Source: an uncultured Bartonella sp.
GTDB lineage: Bacteria > Pseudomonadota > Alphaproteobacteria > Rhizobiales > Rhizobiaceae
Assembly (NCBI RefSeq): GCF_945285465.1
Contig: NZ_CALYQK010000001.1
Location: 1-64,000 of the forward strand
DNA length: 64,000 nt
Direction of reading: 5' to 3'
Made by a program: the position numbers and the translations under genes. This document shows, in pieces, positions 8,017 through 18,104 of this stretch (position 1 is the stretch's first letter; each line of letters opens with the position of its first letter). The notes below the pieces were generated by a model, which was not told the origin of the DNA, ran no database searches, and worked only from the letters and a program-made list of their open reading frames with translations.

Positions 8017-9250
8017 TAAAAAACCTCTTAGCCTTTTCCAAGGCTTCAGCAAGCTGGTCAACATCGTCACGATCATTATAGATGGCAAATGATGCACGAC
8101 AGGTCGATGTTACATGAAAACGATTGAGCAAAGGTTGGGCACAATGCGTCCCTGCCCGCACGGCAACCCCCTGACGATCAATAAACATTGCCACATCATG
8201 CGGGTGGATACCGTCAAGTTCAAAAGATACGATTGCACCTTTTCCCGGTGCTTTGCCGAAAATGTGCAGTGCACCAATTGCTCCCAGCCGTTCGTGTGCA
8301 TACGCCGTCAAAGCATCTTCATGTGCTTTAAGGGCGAGCCGGTCATGCGACATTATATAATCAAGTGCGGCCCCTAAACCAATTGCCTCAACAATTGGCG
8401 GCGTTCCTGCTTCAAATCTATGGGGCGGTGCATTATAAGTGATGTTGTCGACACTCACATCTTCAATCATTTCACCCCCGCCTTGGAAGGGGCGCATAAC
8501 TTCAAGCATTTCCTTTTTTCCGTACAAAACACCGATACCCGTTGGGCCATAAAGTTTATGACCGGTCATAACATACCAATCACAATCAAGATCCTTTACG
8601 TCGACCCCAAGATGAACAGAGCCTTGGGCACCATCAACCAGCACCGGTATATTGCGCTTATGGGCAGCCGCAATCATTTGTTTGACTGGAGGCACAGTTC
8701 CGAGCGTATTTGACATATGGGTAATAGCGACAAGACGTGTTTTGTTTGTCAAAGCTTTTTCAAAATCGTCAAGGTGCAAAACACCATCATCATCGACGGG
8801 CACAAACACCAATTTCGCGCCTTTGACTTCACGAATAAAATGCCATGGCACAATATTGGAATGGTGTTCCATAATTGTCAGCACGATCTCGTCGTCTTTG
8901 GAAAAACGCGGCATGCCGAATCCGTAGGCAACGGTGTTTATTGCTTCAGTGGCATTTTTGGTAAAAACAATTTCATTGGTGCTATCCGCATTTATAAATT
9001 TACGAACAGTCTGTCTGGCTGTTTCATAAAGATCTGTCGCGCTATTTGACAAAAAATGCAAACCTCTATGCACATTGGCATAAGTATTTTTGTAAAACTC
9101 GTCCATCACATCAAGAACAATTTGTGGTTTCTGCGCTGAAGCCGCATTGTCGAGATAGGCCAGACGTTTGCCGTAAACTTGTCGTTTTAAAATTGGAAAA
9201 TCTTGCCTGATAGCCTTGACATCAAAAGAAGATAACGAATTTGTTGACAT
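8009..9250 (-). CDS. sufS: Cysteine desulfurase SufS (group II)
   Basis: SufS takes sulfur from L-cysteine as a persulfide for Fe-S cluster assembly on SufBCD. In the 413 residues the PLP lysine is K232 in MTGHKLYGPTG, and the persulfide-forming cysteine is C370 in AGTHCAQPLL, in the short group II-type loop. H130 in IMEHHSN stacks on the cofactor. No sufE or sufU lies within the operon, so its sulfur acceptor must be encoded elsewhere. It follows sufD by 13 bases and overlaps sufT, which supports one polycistronic message. A second, group I-like desulfurase heads the same operon. Confidence 0.96.
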   Translation of the reverse strand: MSTNSLSSFDVKAIRQDFPILKRQVYGKRLAYLDNAASAQKPQIVLDVMDEFYKNTYANVHRGLHFLSNSATDLYETARQTVRKFINADSTNEIVFTKNATEAINTVAYGFGMPRFSKDDEIVLTIMEHHSNIVPWHFIREVKGAKLVFVPVDDDGVLHLDDFEKALTNKTRLVAITHMSNTLGTVPPVKQMIAAAHKRNIPVLVDGAQGSVHLGVDVKDLDCDWYVMTGHKLYGPTGIGVLYGKKEMLEVMRPFQGGGEMIEDVSVDNITYNAPPHRFEAGTPPIVEAIGLGAALDYIMSHDRLALKAHEDALTAYAHERLGAIGALHIFGKAPGKGAIVSFELDGIHPHDVAMFIDRQGVAVRAGTHCAQPLLNRFHVTSTCRASFAIYNDRDDVDQLAEALEKAKRFFND

Positions 9251-9263
9251 ATCTAATCCACTC

Positions 9264-10538
9264 TCAAAGATGCTTTTCCAACCACTGGTCGATTATTGAA
9301 ACAATTGCATCTTTTATCGGCTCATTATCGATTTCCTCAATCAATTCGGATACGAAGGCCTTGACCAAAAGACCGCGCGCAACCGCCTTGTCTATGCCTC
9401 GCGCCATTAAATAAAAGAGTTGATCGTGATCGATTTCGGCAACTGTCGAACCATGGCCACAGGCAACATCATCGGCAAAAATTTCAAGCTCGGGCTTTGA
9501 ATCAAATTCTGCGTCATTTGACAGGATGAGACTGTTACAAGCCATTCTGGCATCGGTCTTTTGCGCCTTCTGCGCAACTTTAACCATTCCTTGAAAGGCA
9601 CCACGTGCGTTGTCTGTTACAACATTGCGCACAATTTCGGTTGATATTGTACCTACCTCCTGATGACGCACAGCCATTGTTACATCGCTGTGACTTTGCC
9701 CGGCAAGAAGATTGATGGTGCGAAGTTGAAAATTTGCATCCTTGCCCGCCATTTCGACGTTGATTTCTTGCCGGTTTAGCTGACTTGCCACGTTGACAAC
9801 ATAGAGTGTAAGTTTCGCGTTCGTGTCCAGAACCGCGCGTAATTTTGCAAATTGCGATGATTCAAAACCGCGATTGCGAACAATAATCCACTTTATATCG
9901 GCACCTTCGGCGACTTTAAGTGAAGTTATCGAACTGACGAGCGAAGGTTTTTCTCCACCTAACTGACGATCTATGAAAGTTGCCGTGCTGTTTCGTCCGA
10001 CCTTGACTTCCGTATAGCTATGAGCTTGCCCGCCCGGGGTAATCATTTGCAATTCGACCGGAAATTCCAAATTGGCATCGTCATCAATATCAAGTAACCA
10101 GCCATCAGTGACAAATGCTGTGTTAATGAGACTCACAAAGTCATCATCGGCAATATCTGTTGCCAATAAATGATGGCCATTAGCAAGATCATCGGCAAAG
10201 TGTCTTGATGTTAGCGAGTCGACCTGAGGTGCATCCAGTGTTTTGCCGTTAAATATTGCAAAAACCGGATTGCGCGGCAGTACCGGTTCAGCCGCCTGTC
10301 CATCGCCTTCATTGCTGAAATCGGGAACCGTTTTCAGTAACGTGCGTAAATCTGCATAGTGCCAATATTCGCGCTTTCTAGATGGTATGCCCACTTTCTT
10401 GAACTGTTCAACCACATTGTCACGCGCCGACATCACTGAACTGTCACCGGGAAAATCGCCAATTTTTTTACCAAATTTATCGACAATAGCCGTTTCAATA
10501 TCGCTCAGGTCTCTTTTCGGGGTTTCATTCATCTTCAT
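9264..10538 (-). CDS. sufD: Fe-S cluster assembly scaffold component SufD
   Basis: SufD is a beta-helix paralogue of SufB and forms the SufB-SufC2-SufD scaffold. The protein has about 424 residues. The C-terminal conserved region VACGHGSTVAEIDHDQLFYLMARG contains the Cys-Gly-His signature and the SufBD core motif. The start is ambiguous between ATG 10538 (MKMNE) and ATG 10532 (MNETP). Both overlap the end of sufC, whose stop lies at 10525, so translation is coupled. The much longer frame to 10727 is rejected because it would cover sufC. Co-location with sufB, sufC and sufS makes the function secure. Confidence 0.94.
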   Translation of the reverse strand: MKMNETPKRDLSDIETAIVDKFGKKIGDFPGDSSVMSARDNVVEQFKKVGIPSRKREYWHYADLRTLLKTVPDFSNEGDGQAAEPVLPRNPVFAIFNGKTLDAPQVDSLTSRHFADDLANGHHLLATDIADDDFVSLINTAFVTDGWLLDIDDDANLEFPVELQMITPGGQAHSYTEVKVGRNSTATFIDRQLGGEKPSLVSSITSLKVAEGADIKWIIVRNRGFESSQFAKLRAVLDTNAKLTLYVVNVASQLNRQEINVEMAGKDANFQLRTINLLAGQSHSDVTMAVRHQEVGTISTEIVRNVVTDNARGAFQGMVKVAQKAQKTDARMACNSLILSNDAEFDSKPELEIFADDVACGHGSTVAEIDHDQLFYLMARGIDKAVARGLLVKAFVSELIEEIDNEPIKDAIVSIIDQWLEKHL

Positions 10539-11298
10539 TGCCCGTTTCCGCTTTTTCGATAAGGTCGGCATAGCCATTTTCTTCAAGCAGTACAGCCAAA
10601 GACTTATCGCCGGTTTTGATGATGCGCCCTTTATAAAGAACATGCACCGTATCGGGTACAATATACTCAAGAAGACGCTGATAATGCGTAATAACCATAA
10701 ATGAACGGTCTGGCGCACGTAGCGCATTTACACCGTTGGCAACAATTTTTAGCGCATCAATATCAAGGCCAGAATCGGTTTCATCCAAAATACAAAGCTT
10801 CGGTTCCAACAAAATCATTTGAAGTATTTCAGCGCGTTTCTTTTCGCCCCCTGAAAAGCCGACGTTTAACGGACGTTTTAACATGTCCATACTCATGTCG
10901 AGTTCTGCAACACCCGCTTTTACCCTTTTCAAAAATTCCGGCACCTTCAGCTCTTCTTCACCGCGAGCCTTTCTCTGACTGTTCATCGCAACCTTCAAAA
11001 ATTCCATTGTTGCAACACCGGGAATTTCCATTGGATATTGAAAAGCTAAAAATACACCGGCAGCGGCGCGTTCGGCCGGATCCATTTCAAGAATTGATTG
11101 ACCATTAAAAAGAACCTCACCTTCGGTAACTTCATAGTCGTCACGCCCGGCAAGAATATAGGAAAGCGTAGACTTTCCCGAGCCATTCGGCCCCATAATG
11201 GCGGCAACCTCGCCATCATGAATCGTCAGATTCAGTCCATGAAGAATTTCCGCTTTTGATTCAGCGATACGTGCATGAAGATTTTTAATTTCTAACAT
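10525..11298 (-). CDS. sufC: Fe-S cluster assembly ATPase SufC
   Basis: SufC is a soluble ABC-type ATPase that dimerises on SufB and SufD and drives the conformational change exposing the cluster assembly site. The 257 residues contain Walker A (GPNGSGKST), the Q-loop region (FLAFQYP), the ABC signature variant FSGGEKKRAEIL and Walker B with switch residues (LCILDETDSGLD). The terminal His switch is in VITHYQRLL. There is no membrane domain, which separates it from transport ATPases. It lies 56 bases after sufB and overlaps sufD, so it is in the same operon. Confidence 0.97.
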   Translation of the reverse strand: MLEIKNLHARIAESKAEILHGLNLTIHDGEVAAIMGPNGSGKSTLSYILAGRDDYEVTEGEVLFNGQSILEMDPAERAAAGVFLAFQYPMEIPGVATMEFLKVAMNSQRKARGEEELKVPEFLKRVKAGVAELDMSMDMLKRPLNVGFSGGEKKRAEILQMILLEPKLCILDETDSGLDIDALKIVANGVNALRAPDRSFMVITHYQRLLEYIVPDTVHVLYKGRIIKTGDKSLAVLLEENGYADLIEKAETGNEDE

Positions 11299-11354
11299 TT
11301 TTAAATCCTAATTTGCCGGTGTCTCTAAGTCGCCCGCTTAAACGTCAAACTTTG

Positions 11355-12866
11355 TTAACCCACGCTACCTTCAAGGCTGATACCAATCAATTTTTGCGCT
11401 TCAACCGCAAATTCCATTGGCAGTTCCTGAATAACCTCTTTTACAAAACCGTTGACAATGAGTGCAATTGCCTCCTCTTCAGGAATGCCACGCTGCATTA
11501 CATAAAATAGCTGGTCTTCGGAAATTTTCGAGGTCGTTGCTTCATGTTCAAACTGTGTCGTCGCGTTTTTCGCTTCGATATAAGGAACCGTATGGGCGCC
11601 GCAATTATTACCGATCAACAAACTGTCACATTGAGTAAAATTGCGCGCATTCGCCGCTCCGCGATGCGCCGAAACTTGCCCGCGATAGGTATTATTGGAA
11701 AAACCGGCAGAAATTCCTTTCGATATAACGCGGCTTGATGTGTTCTTGCCAAGATGTATCATCTTGGTTCCTGAATCTATCTGCTGGTGACCATTTGAAA
11801 CAGCAATGGAATAAAATTCACCACGCGTATTATCACCGCGTAACAGGCAGGATGGATATTTCCAGGTAATTGCCGAGCCGGTTTCGACTTGTGTCCATGA
11901 TATTTTGGAATTGTCACCACGGCAATCTCCACGTTTGGTAACAAAGTTGAAAATACCACCTTTGCCATCTTTATCACCAGGATACCAATTCTGCACTGTC
12001 GAATATTTTATCTCGGCATCTTTCAATGCAATCAGTTCCACAACTGCCGCATGAAGCTGGTTTTCATCACGTTGCGGGGCCGTACAACCTTCAAGATAGG
12101 AGACATAGGCGCCCTCGTCGGCAATAATCAACGTCCGTTCAAACTGACCTGTATTGCGTTCATTGATGCGGAAATAAGTAGACAATTCCATAGGGCAGCG
12201 CACCCCTTTTGGAACATAAATGAACGACCCGTCTGTAAAGACGGCAGCATTGAGTGCTGCATAAAAATTGTCACCGGCAGGCACAACCGTTCCCATATAT
12301 TGTTTGATAAGGTCGGGATGTTCGCGAATAGCCTCCGAAATGGAACAAAAAATAACACCCGAGCGGATAAGCTCTTGCTTGAACGTGGTAACAACAGAAA
12401 CAGAATCAAATACCGCATCAACGGCAACCCGCCCCGATGCATATATATTGTCATCAAGCTTTGACGGCTCAGCCTGCCTGCGTACTCCGGCCAGAATTTC
12501 TTGTTCTTTCAGCGGAATGCCGAGTTTTTCATATGTCTCGAGTAATTGCGGATCAACTTCATCCAGCGATTTCGGCGCATTTTGGCTTTTCGGCGCCGAA
12601 TAATAGGAAATTGATTGAAAATCTATCTCTGGATATTCAAGTCGCGCCCAATGTGGCTCTTCCATTGTCAGCCAATGGCGATAAGCCTTGAGCCGGAGCT
12701 CCAACATCCAATCGGGTTCTTGCTTTTTTGCCGATATCAAACGAATGATATCTTCATTTAACCCAACAGGAGCCTTATCTGACTCGATATTGGTTTCAAA
12801 ACCATATTTGTATTGGTCAACGTCAATCTCACAAACTTGACTTATAGTTTCATGCACCGCAGGCAT
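11355..12866 (-). CDS. sufB: Fe-S cluster assembly scaffold SufB
   Basis: SufB is the main scaffold on which the nascent Fe-S cluster is built. The 503-residue protein has the N-terminal helical part, the beta-helix core, and the C-terminal region with [13 protein letters not shown], carrying the Cys thought to receive sulfur, and [18 protein letters not shown]. The start at 12866 has a strong GGAGGG Shine-Dalgarno; the open frame extends to 12953 but lacks one there. A candidate Irr operator lies 138 bases upstream, between sufS2 and sufB, so sufB may have its own iron-controlled promoter in addition to read-through from sufS2. Confidence 0.97.
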   Translation of the reverse strand: MPAVHETISQVCEIDVDQYKYGFETNIESDKAPVGLNEDIIRLISAKKQEPDWMLELRLKAYRHWLTMEEPHWARLEYPEIDFQSISYYSAPKSQNAPKSLDEVDPQLLETYEKLGIPLKEQEILAGVRRQAEPSKLDDNIYASGRVAVDAVFDSVSVVTTFKQELIRSGVIFCSISEAIREHPDLIKQYMGTVVPAGDNFYAALNAAVFTDGSFIYVPKGVRCPMELSTYFRINERNTGQFERTLIIADEGAYVSYLEGCTAPQRDENQLHAAVVELIALKDAEIKYSTVQNWYPGDKDGKGGIFNFVTKRGDCRGDNSKISWTQVETGSAITWKYPSCLLRGDNTRGEFYSIAVSNGHQQIDSGTKMIHLGKNTSSRVISKGISAGFSNNTYRGQVSAHRGAANARNFTQCDSLLIGNNCGAHTVPYIEAKNATTQFEHEATTSKISEDQLFYVMQRGIPEEEAIALIVNGFVKEVIQELPMEFAVEAQKLIGISLEGSVG

Positions 12867-13003
12867 GGGCGTTCTCCCTCCTGGCCGGGTCAAAAACCGG
12901 CAGTTGTCGATTGTACCATAAATAAGCACAACCTGATTTAGGGTCTGTCTCATCAGAGTTCAATGAAAAACATGATAAATCCAGTCAAGCTTATTTGACT
13001 TTG

Positions 13004-13020
13004 TTTAAAACAGTTCTAAA
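13004..13020 (-). promoter_or_regulatory. Candidate iron control element (Irr box) upstream of sufB
   Basis: On the minus strand the 17 bases read TTTAGAACTGTTTTAAA: two 7-base arms around a 3-base centre, with one mismatch from perfect inverted symmetry (TTTAGAA-n3-TTCTAAA). This matches the ICE-type motif attributed to the haem-responsive regulator Irr in Rhizobiales. A possible promoter (TTGAAA, 17 bases, TTAAAC) overlaps the box, as expected for a repressor site. Irr itself is not in the window. Confidence 0.55.
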
Positions 13021-13041
13021 CTAGTTTTCAAGTGTTGTTTT

Positions 13042-14187
13042 TCAATTTTTTGTATTTCGGATAATTTTTTGAAAAGCGGCGAGAAAACCGTCAATCTGTT
13101 GGGCGGTTGTGTCTGGCCCGGTTGAAACCCTTATCGCGCCATCGGGAACGTGAAGCCCCATAGCCGCCAACACGCCGCTTTGTTTGACCTTGCCGGATGA
13201 ACAGGCCGAACCGGCAGATACCGCAAAACCTGCAAGATCAAAACCGATTTGTAGAGTTTCCGCTTTCATTCCGTTGATCGCAAAATAGGTGGTATTTTGT
13301 AAACGCGGTGCTTTTTCGCCAAAAATAACAAGGTCGTTACTGATTTGATGTAAGCCTTGTTCCAGACGCTTTTGCAAGTTTCGTGCGTTTTCGATGTCTT
13401 CATTTGTCGGTTTTTGTGCCATAGCCGCTCCAAATGAAGCAATAAGCGGCAGCGACTCGGTGCCCGAGCGAAACCCTCTTTCTTGCCCACCGCCTATAAT
13501 GAGTGGTTCCGGCATAAGGGCACTGCCGGTTGCAACAAAAGCGCCAACCCCTTTCGGGGCACCAATCTTATGTCCAGCCACGATAAAGAAATCGCCGCCG
13601 AAATTGGTAATATCAACCGGCAACTTTCCAATATATTGCACAATATCGACGACAAGTATCCCGCCCGCCTGCTTAACGACATCGGCAATTTGTCGTATTG
13701 GCTGAATCACGCCGGTTTCGCCATTTGCCGCTTGAACGCTGACCATGGCCAGGCCTTCTGATTTATCGTGTTTGGCAAGCTTTTCGCTAAGTTCTTCAAG
13801 GTTTAATATGCCGTTTTCGTCAACTGCGATTGTCTGTTGCGACTTTTGGGCAAATCGACCACCTTTTTCAATACAGGGGTGTTCGCTTGCCCCTTTATAG
13901 AGTCTAGAAAAATAGACATTTGAACGTCCCATTTTATAAAACGGTGTCAAAACTGTCATAGCCGCTTCTGTTGCGCCGGATGTAAAAACAACTTGATCAT
14001 GTTCTCCATGGAGGCGTTCTGCAACCTGACGACGTACTTTTTCCAGCAAAGCTTTTGCGGCGCGACCTTCTTGATGGACAGAAGAAGGGTTGCCATAGAT
14101 ATCAAGCGCCTCGACAAGAGCGCGGCGAGCGGCCTGCGATAATGGTGATGTAGCATTGTAATCGAGATAACACCTTAAAGCTGACAT
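13042..14187 (-). CDS. Cysteine desulfurase, NifS/IscS-like (group I), first gene of the suf operon
   Basis: A 381-residue class V aminotransferase fold protein that mobilises sulfur from cysteine. The PLP lysine is K207 in VAGHKIGAPKG, and the catalytic cysteine is C329 in SAGSACSSGKVKQSGVL, the longer mobile loop of group I enzymes. The usual DAVQ motif appears as DIVQ (D181, Q184). This gene heads the suf operon in many Rhizobiales and is often called sufS2 or iscS. The gap to sufB is about 175 bases and contains the candidate iron operator, so the two may be separately controlled. Its exact division of labour with SufS is not evident from sequence. Confidence 0.93.
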   Translation of the reverse strand: MSALRCYLDYNATSPLSQAARRALVEALDIYGNPSSVHQEGRAAKALLEKVRRQVAERLHGEHDQVVFTSGATEAAMTVLTPFYKMGRSNVYFSRLYKGASEHPCIEKGGRFAQKSQQTIAVDENGILNLEELSEKLAKHDKSEGLAMVSVQAANGETGVIQPIRQIADVVKQAGGILVVDIVQYIGKLPVDITNFGGDFFIVAGHKIGAPKGVGAFVATGSALMPEPLIIGGGQERGFRSGTESLPLIASFGAAMAQKPTNEDIENARNLQKRLEQGLHQISNDLVIFGEKAPRLQNTTYFAINGMKAETLQIGFDLAGFAVSAGSACSSGKVKQSGVLAAMGLHVPDGAIRVSTGPDTTAQQIDGFLAAFQKIIRNTKN

Positions 14188-14289
14188 AAAAAACCTCGTA
14201 ATTTTTATCTTTTACCGAAAATCCGTAACGCAATTTCCTTGAAAAGTGCACCCGTTACAGACTATCTAGCGTTAAGATAAGATTTAAAC

Positions 14290-14318
14290 ATTAAAAAACG
14301 TATTGAATGCCTTGCCAA
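14290..14318 (-). promoter_or_regulatory. Candidate promoter of the suf operon (upstream of the group I desulfurase)
   Basis: On the minus strand TTGGCA (14313-14318) and TTTAAT (14290-14295) are separated by 17 bases. Transcription would start near 14283, giving a leader of about 95 bases before the ATG at 14187, which is preceded by GAGG. No TGA-n9-TCA RirA-type box was found in this intergenic region. Confidence 0.4.
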
Positions 14319-14364
14319 TAGTGAAGATTTAATCCGTTCAATCCGTTACAGTAAGGAGTACTTG

Positions 14365-15039
14365 ATGCCTGAAGTCATTTTTAATGGTCCCGCAGGTCGC
14401 CTTGAAGGCCGTTATCAACCCTCACCGGAAAAAAATGCTCCTATAGCTATTATTCTGCATCCACACCCGCAATTCGGCGGAACAATGAACAATAAAATTG
14501 TCTATGATCTTTTTTATATGTTTCAACAGCGCGGCTTTACGACCTTGCGGTTCAATTTTCGCAGTATCGGCCGCAGTCAAGGTGAATTCGATCATGGTGC
14601 CGGCGAGTTGTCCGATGCTGCGGCGGCATTGGACTGGGTGCAGGCACTTCACCCCGACTCGAAAAATTGTTGGGTGGCCGGTTATTCTTTTGGCGCTTGG
14701 ATTGGCATGCAGCTTTTGATGCGTCGTCCCGAAATTGAAGGTTTTATTTCGGTTGCCCCCCAACCCAATATTTATGATTTTTCTTTCCTTGCCCCCTGTC
14801 CTTCTTCCGGCCTTATTATCCATGGCGATGCCGACCGCGTTGCACCGGCCAAGGATGTGCAAGGGCTTGTTGATAAATTGAAAGCACAAAAAGGCATTAC
14901 CATTACCCAGCAAATTCTGGAAGGAGCCAACCATTTTTTTGCCGGACAAGTTGATGAACTCATTGAAGATTGCGCAAACTATCTTGATCGTCGCCTTGCC
15001 GGAGAATTGTCCGAGCCGCGCTTAAAACGCTTGCGTTAA
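14365..15039 (+). CDS. Alpha/beta hydrolase of the dienelactone/YpfH-like type
   Basis: A 224-residue cytoplasmic serine hydrolase of unknown substrate. The nucleophile is the serine in VAGYSFGAWIG (GxSxG), the acid is probably the Asp in IHGDADRVAP, and the histidine lies in EGANHFF. The oxyanion region is LHPHPQFGGTM. The start at ATG 14365 follows AAGGAG by six bases; the TTG one codon earlier is ignored. It is divergent from the suf operon, a neighbourhood that recurs in Rhizobiales, but no role in Fe-S metabolism is shown. A terminator follows about 115 bases downstream. Confidence 0.88.
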   Translation: MPEVIFNGPAGRLEGRYQPSPEKNAPIAIILHPHPQFGGTMNNKIVYDLFYMFQQRGFTTLRFNFRSIGRSQGEFDHGAGELSDAAAALDWVQALHPDSKNCWVAGYSFGAWIGMQLLMRRPEIEGFISVAPQPNIYDFSFLAPCPSSGLIIHGDADRVAPAKDVQGLVDKLKAQKGITITQQILEGANHFFAGQVDELIEDCANYLDRRLAGELSEPRLKRLR

Positions 15040-15153
15040 CCACGAGATAGAAGCGTTGCTGTTGATTGCGGTATGTAAAATGTACTGTTGCTTTTAACGT
15101 CTCGGTTTTTCACACTTTGATTTGCGGGAGCTTGCAAGAGTTCAAGACGAGAT

Positions 15154-15190
15154 TGCCTCTGTTGTGGCATTCATTACAGAGGCAGTTTTT
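15154..15190 (+). terminator. Intrinsic terminator downstream of the alpha/beta hydrolase
   Basis: TGCCTCTGT (15154-15162) pairs with ACAGAGGCA (15176-15184) across a 13-base loop, followed by GTTTTT. It lies 115 bases after the hydrolase stop and before the convergent anmK. Confidence 0.75.
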
Positions 15191-15284
15191 ATTCCGGCCT
15201 GCCGACAAATTTCGTCAAACGAGATTGGTTTTATAAATTTTCCGTTTATATGAAATTTTTTTTCGTTCATTTTTTTATAGATTA

Positions 15285-16409
15285 TCAAAATTCATGTTTT
15301 ACCAATTTGCCGCCGCTTAGAGGGCTGCTGCAACCCGTTGTTGCTGGAAAAGTAATCGGCAGATCATAAAAAGACCTGATTGCCAAATAGCCCCATGCTT
15401 CGGCTTCGATATAATCGGAATAAAACCCCAGCGATCGGGCAGTTAAACAATCGATACCATAACCTGTTGTGAGATCTTTCAAATATTTCATAATCGCCAA
15501 ATTGTGCGCCCCTCCTCCGGAAATGATGAGCGCTTTGGGAACAGATGGTAGATGGCGCCAAGAATTGACAATTCCATATGCTGTTAAATAGCTTAATGTT
15601 GCCGCACCATCTGCAACCGCAATCGTGTCATCCGTCAATGGAGTGAAACTTCGCCAATCAAGCGAACCCGGCTTGTCTTGTCTAAAAAACGGATGCTTGC
15701 TGTAACATGCAACAATTGGTTCAATGACTTTGCCTTGCAATCCGCTACGGCCATCGCGATCAAACGGCGTTTGTGTCTTCAAAAACATCCACTGGTCAAG
15801 CAAAGCGTTGCCGGGCCCGCAATCAAATGCATAAAGGGCATCATCACCGACAAAAGTCAGATTGGAAATTCCGCCAATATTGATAAAAGCTAGCGGAAAT
15901 GGCAGCTTTCCTTTTAATTGTCGCGCTAACGCCTGATGGTAGACTGGAACAAGCGGTGCCCCTTGCCCGCCATGGTTCATATCATTTTCCCGCAAATCGA
16001 AAACAACATCAATGCCGGTTTTATTGGCAAGTAGTTTTCCGTCGCCAATTTGTATCGTCAGTGCTATTTCCGGCTTATGGAGAATTGTCTGTCCATGAAA
16101 TCCGATCAAATCAACATGTTTTGGAGAAATATTGTATTTAGAAAGCAGATCATGAACTACGCCAACGTGTTTTAGCGTTAATTCTCTTTGCAAAATTGCA
16201 ATATTTTCAGGAAGGCAGGTGCGGGATTGAATATGTGACACTTGCCCAAGTGCTGCTTTCAGCCTGCGTCGAAACGCATCGTCATAGCTACGAGAAAAAT
16301 GTCCTAAAATCGAGATATGATTATCGCCATCGCTACGCAACAGTGCCGCATCAATTCCATCCATTGACGTGCCACTCATAAGTCCGATAGCCGTTTTTAA
16401 CGCTTGCAT
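15285..16409 (-). CDS. anmK: Anhydro-N-acetylmuramic acid kinase
   Basis: AnmK opens and phosphorylates 1,6-anhydro-MurNAc released from peptidoglycan by lytic transglycosylases, giving MurNAc-6-phosphate for recycling. The 374 residues begin with the family signature [13 protein letters not shown], and further ATP-site elements of the ASKHA-type fold follow ([41 protein letters not shown]). The start ATG is preceded by AAGGAAAC. It is divergent from tyrS, with about 96 bases between the starts, a common alphaproteobacterial arrangement. No etherase gene (murQ) is nearby. Confidence 0.95.
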   Translation of the reverse strand: MQALKTAIGLMSGTSMDGIDAALLRSDGDNHISILGHFSRSYDDAFRRRLKAALGQVSHIQSRTCLPENIAILQRELTLKHVGVVHDLLSKYNISPKHVDLIGFHGQTILHKPEIALTIQIGDGKLLANKTGIDVVFDLRENDMNHGGQGAPLVPVYHQALARQLKGKLPFPLAFINIGGISNLTFVGDDALYAFDCGPGNALLDQWMFLKTQTPFDRDGRSGLQGKVIEPIVACYSKHPFFRQDKPGSLDWRSFTPLTDDTIAVADGAATLSYLTAYGIVNSWRHLPSVPKALIISGGGAHNLAIMKYLKDLTTGYGIDCLTARSLGFYSDYIEAEAWGYLAIRSFYDLPITFPATTGCSSPLSGGKLVKHEF

Positions 16410-16505
16410 AGGATGTTTCCTTGTGAATCATCTATATTTTATGATAAAGCCCGCGGGGAGTTGAGTGTTTTATTCGACCATCATTTTTTTCAAGGAACCA
16501 TTTTG

Positions 16506-17759
16506 ATGACCTGTTTTAAATCAGATTTCCTAAACGTTATGAGCGAACGTGGCTTTATCCACCAAATGTCCGACGAAAGTGGTTTGGATGATCTTTTAAC
16601 AAAGGAAGTTGTGACAGGCTATATCGGTTTTGATCCCACAGCAGCAAGTCTTCACGCTGGCAGTCTAATTCAGATCATGATGCTCCACTGGCTGCAACAA
16701 ACCGGCCACCGTCCGGTTGCACTGATGGGGGGCGGCACAGGTATGATTGGTGATCCTTCATTCAAGGATGAGGCACGTAAACTTCTTACGGTCGAAAAAA
16801 TTGATGAAAATATCGCTGGCGTAAAAAAAGTATTCGCCAATTATATGACATTTGGCGATGGTGCCAATGACGCTATCATGGTCAATAATGCCGATTGGCT
16901 CAGAGATTTGAATTATATTGAATTTCTACGGGATGTCGGCCGGTTTTTTTCGGTCAATAAAATGCTGTCTTTTGATTCCGTCAAACTTCGTCTGGATAGG
17001 GAGCATTCGCTGTCATTTCTGGAATTCAATTATATGATTTTGCAGGCTTATGATTTTGTCGAGCTCAATAAACGTTATGGATTGAGACTGCAAATGGGCG
17101 GCTCCGATCAGTGGGGAAATATTGTCAATGGTATTGATCTTGGTCATCGGATGAATTCGCCGCAATTATTTGCGCTGACCTCACCACTGCTTACCACAGC
17201 ATCGGGTGCCAAAATGGGCAAGTCGCTCAACGGTGCGCTATGGCTCAATGCCGAAATGCTTTCGCCTTACGATTTCTGGCAATATTGGCGCAATACCGAA
17301 GATGCAGATGTTACCCGCTTTTTAAAGCTTTATACGACATTGCCGATGGGGGAAATAAACCGTCTTTCGGCACTTCAGGGCTCCGAGATTAACGAGGTAA
17401 AAAAAATTCTTGCTACCGAAATCACGGCAATGCTGCACGGACGCGATGCAGCAGAAAAAGCGGCAGAAACGGCACGCAAGACATTTGAAGAAGGTGCGCT
17501 CAGCCACGATTTGCCGAAAATCGACGTTAAAACCAACGAATTAGAACACGGTATTGGGTTACTTACATTAATGGTAAAAGCCGGTTTGGCAAAATCTAAC
17601 GGCGAAGCGCGTCGTCATGTTCAGGGCGGCGCAGTGCGCGTCAATGACGAGCTGATAAATGATGAAACACGCATAGTTCATGAAAATGATGTTAATGGCG
17701 ATGGTGTTATCAAATTGTCGTTTGGAAAAAAGAAGCATGTTCTCGTCACGCCTTCTTGA
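16506..17759 (+). CDS. tyrS: Tyrosyl-tRNA synthetase
   Basis: TyrS charges tRNA-Tyr. The 417-residue class Ic synthetase has the HIGH-equivalent motif in [13 protein letters not shown], the tyrosine-binding [21 protein letters not shown] region, the KMSKS-equivalent [10 protein letters not shown], and a C-terminal S4 RNA-binding domain ([18 protein letters not shown]). The start at 16506 was chosen because it follows AAGGAACC and matches the usual N terminus of the family; the frame extends 34 codons further upstream into the anmK 5' region without good support. Confidence 0.96.
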   Translation: MTCFKSDFLNVMSERGFIHQMSDESGLDDLLTKEVVTGYIGFDPTAASLHAGSLIQIMMLHWLQQTGHRPVALMGGGTGMIGDPSFKDEARKLLTVEKIDENIAGVKKVFANYMTFGDGANDAIMVNNADWLRDLNYIEFLRDVGRFFSVNKMLSFDSVKLRLDREHSLSFLEFNYMILQAYDFVELNKRYGLRLQMGGSDQWGNIVNGIDLGHRMNSPQLFALTSPLLTTASGAKMGKSLNGALWLNAEMLSPYDFWQYWRNTEDADVTRFLKLYTTLPMGEINRLSALQGSEINEVKKILATEITAMLHGRDAAEKAAETARKTFEEGALSHDLPKIDVKTNELEHGIGLLTLMVKAGLAKSNGEARRHVQGGAVRVNDELINDETRIVHENDVNGDGVIKLSFGKKKHVLVTPS

Positions 17760-18104
17760 CCTGGAGCGCCCAAGCATTTTTTGGCAAGGCAATTTATGAT
17801 CGCTAACGGATAAGGTTAAACTCTTCGTTTTTACGAAAAGGGCTTGGCTTTTCATTGTTAACCTGCTCGGCTTGTCAACCGACAAAATGAAAAGTCATCG
17901 CGGAAATCACAAGTGTCAAGCCCGTTTGATTGTCATGGTTCGGCACTACGCCACCCGACGATAGCACTTCTATTTAACATTGAAATTTTGGCTTTTTGCC
18001 GTTTTCGGCAATGAATTGCAATCGTTTTTTCCTGCTAAATGTGGGTTTTTGCGCCAAAGTGACGATTTTTAGCACCTATTGCTATCCGTCCATCTATTTT
18101 TTGC
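17760..18104. other. Convergent intergenic region between tyrS and the AsmA-like gene
   Basis: About 345 bases without a gene. A short stem (TTCGT/ACGAA near 17824-17837) sits inside a wider GGTTAA/TTAACC pair, but there is no T-tract, so it is not a convincing terminator. Nothing else was recognised. Confidence 0.35.

Noticed and set aside
14188..14361. RirA-type TGA-n9-TCA box before the suf operon
   Set aside because: No exact match on either strand in the divergent promoter region; only the Irr-like site before sufB was supported.
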